Below, piece after piece: positions 1 to 12,884 of a stretch of DNA of 64,000 nt. Position 1 is the stretch's first letter. Each line of letters starts with the position of its first letter. The notes beneath the pieces were generated by a model that ran no database searches, was not told the origin of the DNA, and worked only from the letters and a program-made list of their open reading frames with translations. Origin of the DNA: Serinus canaria. Its lineage: Eukaryota > Chordata > Aves > Passeriformes > Fringillidae. A program made the translations under genes and the position numbers. The stretch spans positions 102,604,179-102,668,178 of the forward strand of contig NC_066316.1 in NCBI RefSeq assembly GCF_022539315.1, written 5' to 3'.

Positions 1-1942
1 AAATTATTGCTACAACTCTGGATAATATTTCTGTGCCTACACTTCTTTGGCATTGAGATTGACATTAAAAAAGAGGGAAGAAAACTAAAAAAATTATATT
101 AATCATATGAGATAAAGATGTATAAAGATATTTTCAAGAAGACCTGAATGGTCTGATTGTGTTCTAAAAGCTTGGGGATTCATCACTCAATTAATAATCC
201 AGATAGCAGTTTTAGTTATTTACCCCATAAAATGTCATTCATTGCAGACAGGACTTATTTTAAAGATATTTAAAATAAGTCATCTATGCCTAAATCAGAC
301 ATAGAACTTATATGGGAAGTCTTGGATACTTTTATTACAGTCTTGGTACTATACTATTTTACTATTAATATAATTGAAACTGTAAATGCAGATAAATTTT
401 TAAAGTTTCATGGGTTTTGTACTTTCATTGTTTGAAGCTTCTCAAACTGTTCAAAAACATAGGATCAAGATCTTTTAGAGCATTAGTCCTATACTAAAAA
501 GTAAATTAGGTACATGCAAGTGAGAAGTAGCAAATGAAATTCTTTACCTCTGTGCCTATATTGTGAAATCTATATTGTTATCATTTCTTTCAAGTCTCAT
601 TACCTTAAGAAATCCAAATAATTAAAAAAAAAAAAAGATGCATGAGAAAGTTGTAGAAAAAAATCTTTCCATTTTGAAAAAAACAGGTCTTAAAATGAAT
701 TAATTTATAGAAATAACTTTGCATTTTCCCTGATGGGTAATAGCAACATGTTGTAACAGTCAATATATCAAGGTTCTATGCATTGATTCCAACAAATGAA
801 AGCTTGGAAATATTTAGGATAGCTAGATAAATTTCTGAGTTAGAATAGAAAGGGGAAAAAAAGCATGCAAATCTGTTTGTTTCAGAAGGATTGGTTTTTT
901 TTTTTCCCCTGGATGGTTCATTCCAGAAGTGGAAATATTTGAACTAAGTCATGCTAGCAATGATCATAGCTCTAGCGTCTTTTCTGCAATTTGTTATAAA
1001 TTCTTTTTGGGAAAGGAAAAGTTTTGTGTATTTTTAAAAGTCAAAACATGGCTTTAAATATTCATATTTTCTGAAAGAAAGCATATTGCTTTTCTATTGA
1101 GTCATGCTATGGGAATAGAACACAGACCATGCTGCTGGGATTCCTACAAGAACTTTCAGTTGCTTGTGCATATTGTATAATCTGAGAATCAAGGGACTCA
1201 GCTGCAGTTAATTTTCATTTGCTGTTTGTATATAAATGCTTTTAGTACTTAAACTAAATTCAGATCAATTAAACTAATGTTGTTTGACATAATATTCCTT
1301 GTTCCAAAATCAATATCCCTTCATTTGACAGACTTATTCTTGAATTCAGGATGTTTATTATTCTTAAAGCTTACCTATAGACCTGGTTTTTGTCTTTGAT
1401 GATGTAAACCAGTTCTTCCTTATGTACTATGAGCCAGAGTATAATGGGGTTCAAGTTTCTCTGGTAAATATCTTTAATTGTAAGATCATGTCTGTTAACC
1501 TCTTGCCGTAGTGCTAACTTCCTATCCTTTCTTTTGTCTTTGCTATTATTTCTTTGAGACCATATTCTCCCAAGGAAGGTACTTCTTTTTTTTTTTTTTT
1601 ATAGTAATCTGCTACTGAGGGCATCTTTTGCCTGAGGTTGTGGTATTTGATGATGAATGGCCCTCCACCTTGTTTCAGAGGATGAAGTCTTCCAATTTCA
1701 TTTCAATCAACAGATTCCATAAAAGTCCATGATCAAAAAATCTTTCCCCAGACTGTTTCATATCATTTGTGTCATTGCCTAGAGACAAAGAAGGAAGGAA
1801 AGGGAACTTCAGGGAAGCACAAACTTTTCCAGTGTTCATTGTCTAACACTGAGGAAGGTGCAAAGTGCTGGTTCCCTGAGTTTCACGGTGATCCAGGGCT
1901 GAAGTGAGTCCTAGAGCCAAGGCAGTACTTACTCTCCACTCA
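1..1942. other. AT-rich unique DNA, no gene seen
   Basis: No supported coding exon, RNA gene or recognised repeat. The stretch is AT-rich with short homopolymer runs, for example the T-run around 895-906 and the T-run near 1585-1600. Short open frames are of chance length. It could be intronic or intergenic. Confidence 0.6.
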
Positions 1943-1978
1943 TCTGTGAGTGGCTTGTTTCACAAGCCCACTCACAGA
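1943..1978. repeat. Short inverted repeat (hairpin), 16-bp stem with one bulge
   Basis: The left arm (1943-1958) and right arm (1962-1978) are reverse complements apart from one extra C in the right arm. They are separated by a 3-base loop (TTC). The arms begin TCTGTGAGTGG and end CCACTCACAGA. It can fold as a tight stem-loop on either strand. The stem is too short for a typical microRNA precursor, so its function is unknown. Confidence 0.8.
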
Positions 1979-2852
1979 GAGAAAAGCTCTTGAAGGGAAA
2001 ATGTGTACCACCAGGATTGTCACTTTCTTGTACTCCCACAAATAAAGCATGAGTCACAATTTCCCACTCAATTGTGTATTTCTGCAGGTAGTGATAACCT
2101 TCAAGAACTTGCCTGAATGATGTCTGCTTAAGGATTGAATGGAGTCCTTATGATTTGGTCCACCAGGAGAATTTTTCTTAAGTTTGAGTTCTGAGAAGAC
2201 AGAGCAGGGCTCATGCCCTTCAGATCCTCTTTACCCTCCCAGTGCAGTACTTATAAATCTTGTGATTTTGTTTTGTCTGGCCCTTGTCCAAAAACAGACC
2301 TGTCGAATGAAAGGCAGCTTTGGGATAATTTATCAATGTAACAGTGGGAATAGTGGGCTGAACAGTAGTTTTGTGCTGTTACCAAGTGAAACCACCATGA
2401 GCAGTTACCTAATTGGAATAATATGGCACATGTTCCCATAATTGCTCTCCTTTGATAACTTTACTTAGGTCATGTTTTCTTAGTTAATTATCATTAGAAA
2501 AATATCTAATGAAGGTAACAAGGACTAAGGGTTGCAAAAAAATGTGTATAGGCTGCAGTGTGACATTTTCAGACAAAAATATTTTCTTTACATTAATGGT
2601 AATAGAAATGATATAACTTGGCATCAACTGCAAATGTAATCAACAGCTATGGTTCCCAGGTATTTATTATGACTGAAGGTCAGAGTGGAAGAGGGGTTAT
2701 TAATGAGACTTAAGGCAAACTGTCTCAGTTATGCTGCTGGAGGGCAGAGTCCTGACCTCGTCCTCCTCTGCAGCTCCTCAGACCTCCAGACCCAGATGAA
2801 AAGTGAAATCCTACTGCTTCAGGTAGATCCTCTCAGACAGTCAATCCCTCAG

Positions 2853-2874
2853 AAAAAAAAAAAAAAAAAAAAAA
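2853..2874 (+). repeat. A-run (22 bases)
   Basis: Uninterrupted A22. No AATAAA signal lies immediately before it, so it is better read as a simple homopolymer than as a retrocopy tail. Confidence 0.9.
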
Positions 2875-4004
2875 GAATGAAATGGGTATTGTTCCATGCT
2901 TAGAACAAGAATGAAATAGCATGGCTGCTGATAAATTATGTCATACTTCTGGGAGACATGTGAGATTACATTAGTGTTCTGGGCAGTACATTTAGAAAAA
3001 AACCCAAACTTTTCACCTTTCTACACTCTATTCTGTGGAGAACAGTTTGGGTTTTCTGACAGGGCATTTTCTCTATGAGTTTTTCTACTGTTTTTTTTTT
3101 GAGTAAAAATCTATAATTTAACCTAAAAGGTCCTTAAAAGTATATTTTAACTTGAAAGATACACTGATGAACTTATTAGTATGTATTAGGCTGGTATCTT
3201 TCACCTTATCTCAGGTTCCTAATAGTTAGAGGTCTAAGTCTGACCTGAGGACCTCAGACTCACTTTATAGTCAGAAGAAAAAAATGGGCATTCCCAGATT
3301 GCAATCCATCTTATTTGAACTAAGTACACAAGACAGGTCAGATGAATTGTGGCCTGGATTTGCTTCCACTGAGTATAACAGGAAGCCAGGGTAACTAGCA
3401 GAGGTTTCATGTTGAACTTTTGGATGTCTACATTAAGGTAGATGAATTGCACCCTGAAGTTATGCACACTAATAAATTAAGCAGGAGAAAGGAGCATGCC
3501 CTGCCACGTTGTTGCCTTGCAAACCAGTTTGGATGGTACCTGGCTGCTTTTGACCCGGGGGTGCTGCTGCTGTTCAAACCAGCGGGGGAGTGAGCTGGGG
3601 CCAGAGGTGTTTGTGAACACTTTGGGTGTGGTGCTCGGTGCCTGGGGCACAAGGATTCCCATACAGGGGATGCAGACCTTTCCATGCTGGAGAGCTGCAG
3701 GGCCAGAGCACAGCTGTGAGCACATTTAATTCTACATTATGGACATAGGCTTAGTACCTACAGCAATCATCTCCTATCAAACCTGCTTTACCAGCTCCAG
3801 AAGTCACACTTTCCTACAGATTTCAGAGTAGCCCGTCTCTGGAGAGATATAGGGATAGAAACCCCTGCCTCCAGTTTCCAAGGGCCTCCAGAAGCCATAG
3901 AAATGTCTTTTCATAAAGTAGGCCATGCTAATCTTACTGATAGAAAATAACAAAAATGTGAGCAACTGTGTGACAACATCTAACCGAAACATTATGTTTT
4001 AAGG

Positions 4005-4052
4005 CCATGTTTCTGTTCCCACTGACTTCAAAGCTTCAGGATTGGGCCTGAA
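4005..4052 (+). mobile_element. Possible ancient amniote SINE/CR1-like remnant
   Basis: The words CCCACTGACTTCAAAG and CAGGATTGGGCCTGA, side by side, resemble a segment common in old amniote interspersed repeats, where 'attgacttcaatggg' is followed by 'caggatcgggcc'. Only about 45 bases match, so the family assignment is uncertain and comes from recall of the consensus, not from a search. Confidence 0.35.
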
Positions 4053-4189
4053 ATGTTTCTGAGGGGTTTTTTTTGCAGCAATGATAATGACCAGAAGTGG
4101 AGTTATTTTTATTCTTTATGAGAAACAATAAATAAGAGACCATACTTACTTTTCACTGGAAATTTTGAAACAATCATTTCACTCCAGGG

Positions 4190-4218
4190 AAAAAAAAAAA
4201 AAAAAAAAAAAAAAAAAA
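4190..4218 (+). repeat. A-run (29 bases)
   Basis: Uninterrupted A29 followed by GCCCTTTGC, with a T-run about 20 bases downstream. Simple homopolymer; slippage-prone. Confidence 0.9.
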
Positions 4219-4767
4219 GCCCTTTGCACTGAATTTTTTTTTTTTTCTCCACTATGTCCATGAACACTTTCAAAGAAGCCTGACTCTGGACAGCCTATGT
4301 AGGATAAAGCCAAGCCACTAAAACATCTTTCCTCTCCTTACATATGCGGGGCCTGTACTTTCTTTGTATATTTTGTTACTGGGAAAGAAAACAGCTGTGT
4401 TCTTGAAATCCCTGTTTCTCTTTCTTGGTAGGTCAATTCTCTTTGATGCGTTGTGTTTGGCCCTGGTAGTATCAGTGAGGGAAGCTGTTTTTTGATTAAT
4501 AACATTTTGCTTTTTTTTTTTTCCTCTAGACTTGCTTGTTGGCAGGGTGGTTTTCATTACCCAAGCCGGTAACTAGAATCAATTACACTAACTAAACAAA
4601 GCAGAGCGTAAAACTGTAGAAAGATGAAGATAATAAGAACTAAAGACCATCACACACAAAAATTCTTCAGCAGAAATAACTAAAACAAACTTATGCCACC
4701 ATCCTTTTTCCTTTATAAATTAGGAGAAAAAACAATATACAACTCTGTGTTGCTACTCTGCTGGTAG

Positions 4768-6030
4768 AATTCTAGAATAATTTAGGTGGGGAAGGACCTC
4801 TAGAGGCTTCTATACAACCTAATAATAACGGCAGAGCCAGCTATGCCATCAGACCATATTTTATCCAGACAGATCTTGACAGCTTCCAGGGACAGAGGTT
4901 TCATTACCTCTCTTGACAGTCTGGTCCACTCCTTCACTGTGGACTGAGGCACTGCTTCACACTGCACTGAGCTTGTCTTGTTCCAGTCTCTCTTTGCTGT
5001 TCCTCTCCTCACCATGTGCTGCTTTGAATGGCTTGGCTCTGACATCTCTCCAAACCCTTGCTCAGGGTCAGCCAGCGCCCTTAGTTTGGTGTTGTTGGCA
5101 CACTGAATGAGGCTCCAACATCTCCACCAGGTCACCAGGGAAAACATTAAGCAGGACAGGCTCTGTGACAAACCTCTGCCATACTCCACTGGTTACCAGC
5201 CTACAGACAGAGTATGGCCCTTTAAACCACTATCCTCCTGGCCCAGGCATTATATCAGATTTTAGCCACCTAATTATTCATCAGTACAGAGCATGGCATT
5301 TGAATTGGAATGCTAAAAACCCAGCTTAAATCCAGGGTCATCCAAAATTCTCACCTCATCTACTTACCCTTCACAGAAGAAAATCAGGTTGTTGGGCCTG
5401 ATCTTTTTCAGTAAACCTGTGCTGAATTTACAAGTTACATCTTGTCCTTTACATGCCCATGGATTCCAAGAAGACTGGCTTGATGATTTTCCTGGGGACC
5501 AAAATGAGACTCAGCAATTTGTAGTCCTTTTTGCACTTAGCTTTAAAAATATGCACAGTATTTACTTTCCAATACTCTTTGGGGTCCTCTCCTTATCTCC
5601 ATGACATTTCAGAGATGTTAGAGAGTGATCTTGCTCTGACATTGCCTGTCACTCTCAGACACAGCCTATATGGTCCCAAGGACCACAGGGACTGAGTTCT
5701 CTTACCACAGTCACTGACTTGATCCTCACTCACTGCTTTTACCTCTTGTGCTTTCCTGTAACCACAAAACCCTGGGAAACTCTCCTGGTGAAGACTGAGA
5801 CAAAGGCATTGATCCACCTCAGCCTTAGCCAAGGCTGCTGTCTCTGAGCCTCCTGCCCCATTCAGCAGCAGTGCCACACTTGGTTTTCATTCAGCCTTTT
5901 ACTACTAAAGGTTCAGCTTTAAGTGAGCTTTGACTTACCTGACACCATTGCTACATTCCTGGACAGCTTTGAAAGGTTTCTTTTGTGGCACATCCATCCC
6001 TGTTTCCATGCTGCCCATCCAGATGTCAGG
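4768..6030 (-). mobile_element. CR1 LINE copy, antisense, old and 5'-truncated (~1.26 kb)
   Basis: On the + strand this reads as a reversed CR1. It begins with a tail-like 'AGAATAATTTAGGTGGGGAAGGACCTCTAGAGG', the usual reversed CR1 3' end, and then runs into reversed ORF2. On the minus strand, 5593-5877 reads LLNGAGGSETAALAKAEV, matching the segment that precedes the CR1 reverse transcriptase. Around 5370-5560 the reversed N-terminal half of the reverse transcriptase is recognisable. Near 5080-5100 the place where CR1 has its catalytic A-D-D followed by T-K-L reads CANNTKL, so the catalytic aspartates are lost. Frames are broken throughout. Full-length CR1 is about 4.5 kb, so this is a dead 5'-truncated copy with internal deletions. 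The 5' edge near 6030 is approximate. No functional protein is encoded. Confidence 0.85.
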
Positions 6031-6040
6031 TAGATTAATG

Positions 6041-6090
6041 TTTAGATCACAAACCCCAGTTCCCATTAGAACTGGGGTTTGTGATCTAAA
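6041..6090. repeat. Perfect inverted repeat, 22-bp stem, 6-base loop
   Basis: Bases 6041-6062 are the exact reverse complement of 6069-6090; the loop 6063-6068 is CCATTA. The stem contains CACAAACCCCAGTTC. It lies about 10 bases beyond the truncated 5' end of the antisense CR1 copy. Perfect pairing over 22 bp is unusual for old neutral DNA and suggests a recent origin, for example by template switching during replication. It lacks the mismatches and length typical of microRNA precursors. Confidence 0.95.
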
Positions 6091-8568
6091 GACTTGTTTT
6101 CCTGAGAAATGATGGAATTTCCCAAAACAGATTCTGATAGAAAGATTTGGCCAAGAAATTTCATTACTGAAATGAAATGATAGCATGGATATTTAATTAT
6201 GGTACTAATAGCTATGAAAATTACTTATTTATCCTAACATTTTTGATGGATCTAAAGCACATCAGGTACAGGAATTTTTCAAGATAATTATGAGTAATTT
6301 TTACTACAAAGAACTCAGCAATGTCTTATACTTTTTGATGGCTCATTATTAAATATCCACAGCTTTGGTTGGAACAAATGGTAGGGTTTTGTTTGTATTC
6401 ATTACTAAAGACCAGACTGCTGCATTCACTGTCAGAGTGACCAGCTTAAATTAAAAGGTCTTGTTTCACTTGTCTCAACATGATTCTTCAAAAAGTAGCA
6501 TAAAACTCAGGATTGGTAAATTCTCAATACAGTTAAGAGAAAAGTTGCTATTTCCTGTTCTTTCACTAAAAAGAAAAAAAAAGTAGGATGTGTTTCATAG
6601 AGCAATCTGGCTCAGCAGCATGATGGCCCCTTTCTGCAGAAACCAATAGAAATGCTCTGAATTTAATCAATATTTGAATCCTGTCATACTTTTCAAGAGC
6701 TTTACAAGAATGTGAAAACACTGCATCCCATCCGAGTCCAAACTTGGGTTATTGAAGGTCTATATAAAAATTGGAAGTTATTTAGAACAAACTGTTCAAA
6801 GTTCTAAACCCATGACCTTTCGCTGGCTGCCAGAAACAGAAAATAATATGACGTTTTGAGCTTCATTAAATATGATACCTTTCTTTTCCTTTTGCAAATG
6901 TAAGAGGAACTCTCACTACACAAATATAATTATAATGTCTCTGCAATTTCAGGGTAGGGTCATTGTACTCATTATAACTGGGATATTTTAAATGCTTTTA
7001 CTATTATCAAAGTAGGAAAAAGAAAAAGGAAACTTATAACAAAATTCATGAAAGCTCTAAAGTGTCATTTAAATGTGGCCTACCTCCCGGTGTTTTCCAT
7101 GTTCTAAGCTTGCAGCATTATCTAGTTATCTTCTTACTTAGACAAATGCTAGTAGGCATGCCTAAATGGGTTTAAGTCCTAAAACCCACTTAATTGATGC
7201 TTATCCTATTTGGAGTTTTATAGTTCAAGTATTGTCTGGCTTCTCTGCTTCTCTGGCACAAAAGATTTTTGGTTTTTTGGACATCCCTTCTTTCCTTGTC
7301 CAAACAAATCCTTACTTATTCTTTAAGAGATGGAAGCACCAACTCTTGTAGTAATTTATGGCTAACAATAGAGAAACATTTTAGGAGACAAGAAGACAAG
7401 AGACCCGAATGCAGAGATCTTATAAAAAAATGAAAGTGTCAAAAAAAGAAAAGAAAAATTCCCTTCCTGCATAGCATCTAACCAAGTGGTACAGTACTGG
7501 GAAAAGGTGAATATATATGCAGTCTGCCCAAGGGAAAAAAAGTGTTGACAATGACTTGACAGCCTGGAGAAACCTAGGTCCCAATTGTCCTAAAAGTGTT
7601 TTTTGAGACAGAGTTTGTTAAATTGTCAAAGCTCAAGACATATTTGCATCTGTCCCTTCTACATGACAGCCATGACCTCTCCCAATTCCTGGTCTAGGTG
7701 ATCTCCTATCCAATAAACTGGATGCTGTTCTCAAGTGTTTACCTCTCCCATTTTGTCCTTTAGAGAAGTCCCTGTACCCAGGGCAGGGTTCTGCTCTCTA
7801 GAAAGGGTCTCGTGTAGAGTCAGGGAAGTATTCCCAATGAATAATATTAGCACCAAGAAGGATGGTAAAATAAGAGGAATCATCAGAACAAAGTTAGCAA
7901 GTGCTCTGGTAAAAAGCTAAGCCTTTCTGTTAAACTTTGTCAGTCCCTCCTTTATGTTTTGTTAATTTAGTCATTCAAATAGGAGAAAGTAAGCTTGGAA
8001 CAAACTCATTTGTATTTCTAGACATGGAGAGATCTATGCCTGTCTCTTTTCTTACATAATGTTTCATCTCACAATTGTTTGGCCAAGCTAACTTTGTCCA
8101 CACATCAGAAAACTCCCTCTCCAGTCCTTTTCTTCTGTCCCTAAAGGGACAGCTCATGACAATAACATTTTCTGGCTCTTCCACTCTGATATTGATATTC
8201 TGGGACAAGTCAAATTTCTGGTCCAAAGAGAGACAAAACAAAATATTCCAACATAGTTATTCATGACCAATGAATCAACAAAAACCATTCTGGGTTTGTT
8301 GAAACCCAGAGATTCAACAAATATATAGAAAACTCACTTCAGCACACTATGTCAGTCCATCTCTGTTCAGGAAACTAGTTAACAACGTGCTTAAATGATC
8401 TTTTTTCTTGGTATTCTTTTCTAAAAGAGACTCTTAAATATATTGTTTCAGATGGGTTTTTAAAAATAGCTTCAAAATACTATCCTAAACCACAGCTGCC
8501 ATGTAAATAGAACACTTTTTCTATTAGGAACTGCATCCAAAGTCAACCCAGCTATATCTATTAAGAGA
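6091..8568. other. AT-rich unique DNA, no gene seen
   Basis: No supported gene or recognised mobile element. Two small hairpins occur: 8136-8153 (8-bp arms, 2-base loop) and 8289-8310 (9-bp arms, loop GTTG). The second is flanked by two copies of ATTCAACAAA-like sequence. Open frames are short and overlap on both strands. Confidence 0.6.
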
Positions 8569-8664
8569 ATATATATATATATTTATATACATATATTTAT
8601 ATACATATATATGTATATTTATATACATATATTTTTATATATATATATATATATGTATACACAT
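8569..8664. repeat. AT-rich microsatellite with a higher-order unit
   Basis: A dinucleotide AT tract interrupted by repeated ATTTATATACATAT-type units (three copies), then returning to pure AT before TATGTATACACATG. The layered pattern suggests slippage on a degenerate AT array. Easily unpaired DNA. Confidence 0.9.
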
Positions 8665-11600
8665 GCATTTGTAAAGTTGATAAGGGCCTTTCTTGTTTTC
8701 CTCCATTCTAAATTTGCTTGAAAATGTGTTAACATTGCCCTCCTCATGTGTACTAGAAAAATATCTGCCTTGTTTGCAGTGCTTAGTGTAACATCAAGGT
8801 GAAGGACATAAAAAAGAGTGACACCACAATTTTAAATATGGTGTCAAAATTGGTAATTGCATGAAATTTCCATGCACTAAAGGGACTGTCAGGTCAAATT
8901 AAGTTCCAGATTTTCTTTTGATAAAGAAAAGACTGTTAAAGTCTTAAAAATGAAACATTATCATGATTATTTGTTCAACATTCCAATGGGAATTTTTTCC
9001 TTTTTTTTTTTTAAACAAGCACAGACCTGCAATATTCATAATGCAAACATCACACTGTTGAGCTGATCACTGCTGGCCCATGAGAACCTAAATCTCTGAA
9101 ATGAATTGAAAGAAGTTGTAAAGCTTAACACAATGAGACTGGTTTTGCTCTCAGAGTTAAGGAAAAGGGGTAAATAAACAATATAAAAGATAAGTCAAGG
9201 ATATTCTCACATATAAAAGATAAAAAGAAAAATGCATATTAAAGCCTGTTTTGAAAAAGATAGTTTTATTCTCTTGTTTTTTAATGGCAGGCGATCTGTA
9301 TTATGAAATATTCAATCCAATAAAAAAATTGCAAACACTCTGTTTGTGTTACAAAAACCTCTGCTTAAAAATAATATTTTTTACCTATAGAGCCAATCTA
9401 AACAAAATTGTGTCAGGTTATAATAAATTCCAAACTAAAAGACTGTCAGTGAATTAGAGTTGCAAAATGTAAATTTCACACATTCAAACAGGTTGTGAAA
9501 TCTTCATGTGGGGAGGTTTGGAGCTAATGTTTAATAACAAACGTTCTGCTTTGTTCATGAGGATTTTATGGAAATTTGTTCTCCTTAGATTGAGGGGGGA
9601 AGAAAATTATTTGGAACTTCTATACATCTGCCTGAAAGCCTGAATGTTCTCAAAAAATATTAGTCTTTTGTTCCTTCTTTTTTCCATAGAAATTTGAATA
9701 CTGAAGAAAATTCGAATAGTGAAAAAATGTAGTTAAAGCATTAAAACCATGAAGTTGGACAGGTTTAGGGAATTTTAGACATGTTGTAATTATCAGAAAT
9801 AGGCCTTTCATATTTTCACAATAATTTTCATAGAACATTTAAAATATTATTTTGTTAATGTCAATGATAGTAAATATAGTAGTTATTTAGAGATGTAATT
9901 AGTAATATGCATAGATATTCTTGAGACAGCAATATATTGGGCATTTCAAATGGTGGTAAATATTTTTGGTAATTAGATGGTTCATATCTCTGTTCTTGAA
10001 CTGACTGCCACAATTTGGTTTTGGTCTCATCTGGGTTTGGTTTTATGAATGACTTTAGATTTTATTATCTCTATGTTACTAATCATTATTGTGAAATGAA
10101 TTGGATATTAAATCTGAACATTCAGTTCCTTGTTTGGAGGTAGAAAAAGGGACCTTTTAATACATAACCCTTACTACCACTCTAACTACATACATACATA
10201 CATACATACATACATACATACATGCATAAATGTGTCATGTGAGCTATATGAGGTCAGATTCATAAAAATTCTTTCCAAAGAGTTTCTGATGAAGAGTCCT
10301 TCTCCAGCTTCCCCTTAGGCACCCTTCAGATTCTGGAAGGCTGCTATCAGGTGAGTGTAGGAGCAGATTTAAAGATGCTTCAAAAATCAAAGGAGAAAGA
10401 TCACAATTATCATCCTTTGTCCTGGTGTAGTAAACTGGAGGAACAAAAAAGAAATATTTTAATAAAACCAGACATATTTTCATTAAAAAAATAGAGGCAT
10501 GTACAAGTTTGCATTACACTGGTAGCAAAGCAACTATGGTAACTCTGGTAGTAAACCAGAATGAAAAATGACATCTGTACCTCAGAAGTCTGAAGAAAAA
10601 TGCAATGATGTCTTTTTTGCTTGTAATGAGAGACAAAGGAAGGGAAAAATCTCTTTTATTAACATTTTAACAATGCTGTCTTTGAATTCTCAAGGTAGTA
10701 GTTCGTCTATGTGTTCTTGCATCTGCTTAATTCTAAATTCCCAGTTTAAAAAGTAATAAAAAAGCTCCTTAAACAGACTTGGAACTTATCCAGGGATTCA
10801 GAAGCTGTTTATTTCTTTTGAATGACATTAAAAGATGTTTTAATTTGTAGCCTACCTACTGGTTCCAATCAGTCTGAAACAGTGGAGAAAAATAGGAGGC
10901 AATGATTGCCAAGAAGACATTTGCACTGCATTGCCTGAGTTATTCACTGAAAGGGTCATTTATATTTTTGTCCCCACTCCCATGTGTAGGACAGAGCTTC
11001 TCTCTTCCAGGAGCAGACTAGAAGAGAGCAACTCTTTGCTTTGGTTTCCATGTGTCCAGAGAAGCAGTGATTTACCCCATGTTAGCCTCTCAGCTCTCTC
11101 ATGTGTCTCTAAGAGGTTACTCCCTGGCAGTCTGTCCTGTGGCCTTTACATACAAATTTTTCAGGTTATATGACTAAGCCAAGCAAATTTGAAAGCCTAA
11201 ATTAAACTTAGCTGCCTAAAAGTCTTTTCTAACCAAATCATTTTATGATACAATGATTGCAGGAGTCCTTCCTAATCCAATGTCTATTCTCAGTCACCTG
11301 TGATATGGAAAAAGGGAATTTAATGGATTGGCACAACATGCAGAGATTTTCAGTATCATGTACAGAGGATGAACCTGACACATTGCCAGCATAAATGTAA
11401 CTTGTGAGATGTCCAGCAGCTGTGATGTACAAAATCTAGGCTTGTTTGAATCCTGTTCCCAAGCAGCTTTGTTAAAATTGAATTCCTCTTTGTCATGCTG
11501 TTCATGGTAACCGTAGGCACTGTGAAGCAATGTAAATATGCTCTAACCCTCCCACCTTTCCCCTGTGTATGTACAGGTCAGGCTAAAATCTGGGTTTGAT

Positions 11601-12243
11601 TAAATTAAACACAAACTGAGCCTTGAGCAGAAGGGAAAGAAACACCTTGACCTTTTTGCTTTGGTACAAAGCAGACACCAATATAGATTTAAAATCAGTG
11701 AGGATGCAGGGTTTTATAAAACAGTAATATTTACATGTAATTGTCCTGACTATGTTAGAGCTCCCATGTTTATACTATGTATTTTTTTCCTCCCTGTAAA
11801 ACTGCAAGGGATTTCTCACATACACCATGTTACTCAAACAACAGTTCAGACTTAATCCAGCCTTGTTTGCTGTCTTTAACTCATTAAACACTCTCACTCT
11901 CTTTGTTCCTCTTTTACCAATTTTTCCAGTTATACGGTGTAAATTTCTGGAGGAACTCAATGGGTTTTCTGGAAGACCAAGAGTTTTGAGCTTTGAGTCA
12001 ATGTTTTAGTAGGACTGATTTTGCCATTTCAGCCTCTCAAAATAAAAGAATACTAATAAAGACGGAATCTGAAGTATGGCAGGTGCATATTTAAAGCCTT
12101 ATGAAACCACTGAAACACAACAGAAACATTTTAGCCATGGTAATGTATTTAAAGCAAGTTTTATATGTAGGGGTAAAACATTTAAAACTTGTTGGTTAAT
12201 AAATTCATTGCTTCTAACAGAAACCTTTAGGCTTGGTAGATAT
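8665..12243. other. AT-rich unique DNA with one tetranucleotide array
   Basis: No gene is supported. Apart from the (TACA)9 array at 10187-10222, I see no recognisable repeat. Open frames up to about 85 codons are of chance size for this composition and show no family signature. Confidence 0.55.
10187..10222 (+). repeat. (TACA)9 microsatellite
   Basis: Nine uninterrupted TACA units followed by TGCATAAATG. Probably length-polymorphic. Confidence 0.95.
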
Positions 12244-12281
12244 TTGTTACTTTCAGGAGTGATTGTTACTTTCAGGAGTGA
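12244..12281 (+). repeat. Perfect 19-bp tandem duplication
   Basis: The 19-base unit TTGTTACTTTCAGGAGTGA occurs twice head-to-tail (12244-12262, 12263-12281) without a mismatch, indicating a recent local duplication. Confidence 0.9.
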
Positions 12282-12884
12282 CATGACCTCTCTCCAGGTA
12301 GTAAGTTCCTACTGCAGCTTTGTGTTAACTTGATTTTAGGGAGTTTTTGCATGTGTAGCAAAATCAGACCTTTAAAAAGAAAAATCCTCTGGAAACATGG
12401 GTCATGTATTTAATTTAGACCAATGTGTCAACATTGCAGCAATCTCTGTTTAAAGAAAGACATAGAAAAGCTTCATTTTCTCGTAGGTCATAACAGCCAT
12501 TCTTCCGAGAAAAATAAAAAGATTGCTGATATTTGCAGTGGTTTGCTTAATATTTATTTGTTTGTTTAGGTTGGTTAGTTGGTGGGAATATGGCACATTT
12601 GCTGCAGCTCACTGCCTTGTGGGTTTCAGTTATCTGAAGGGCTTACATTCTCACAAAGCTTTCTGTACACAGCAATTTGTCCCCAATTGAGGAGGATTAG
12701 AGAAGGATCAGTTGCAAGACAGTCTGCTGCTTATATTTACTCTACATCAAAACGTCTTCCTACCTCAGTGAAATCCCAGCCTAGCACATGAGCTATTTGT
12801 GGATCTGTAACAAGTTTACCTGATATTAAGAGCAGATTGAATACAAACCACAGGCTGGAGCCTTTTTGTCTTCAATATTTGCCC

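Larger units (their letters stand above)
1979..4767. other. AT-rich DNA with A-runs and one GC-richer patch
   Basis: No gene is seen. The stretch holds A-runs at 2853-2874 and 4190-4218, a weak ancient SINE-like trace near 4005-4052, and a GC-richer patch at 3480-3729 that is open in frames on both strands. The patch could be an unidentified old repeat, because nothing in its translations resembles a family I recognise. Confidence 0.5.

Noticed and set aside
4800..5189. 129-codon minus-strand frame
   Set aside because: Part of the decayed CR1 ORF2; the catalytic residues are lost and the frame is broken on both sides.
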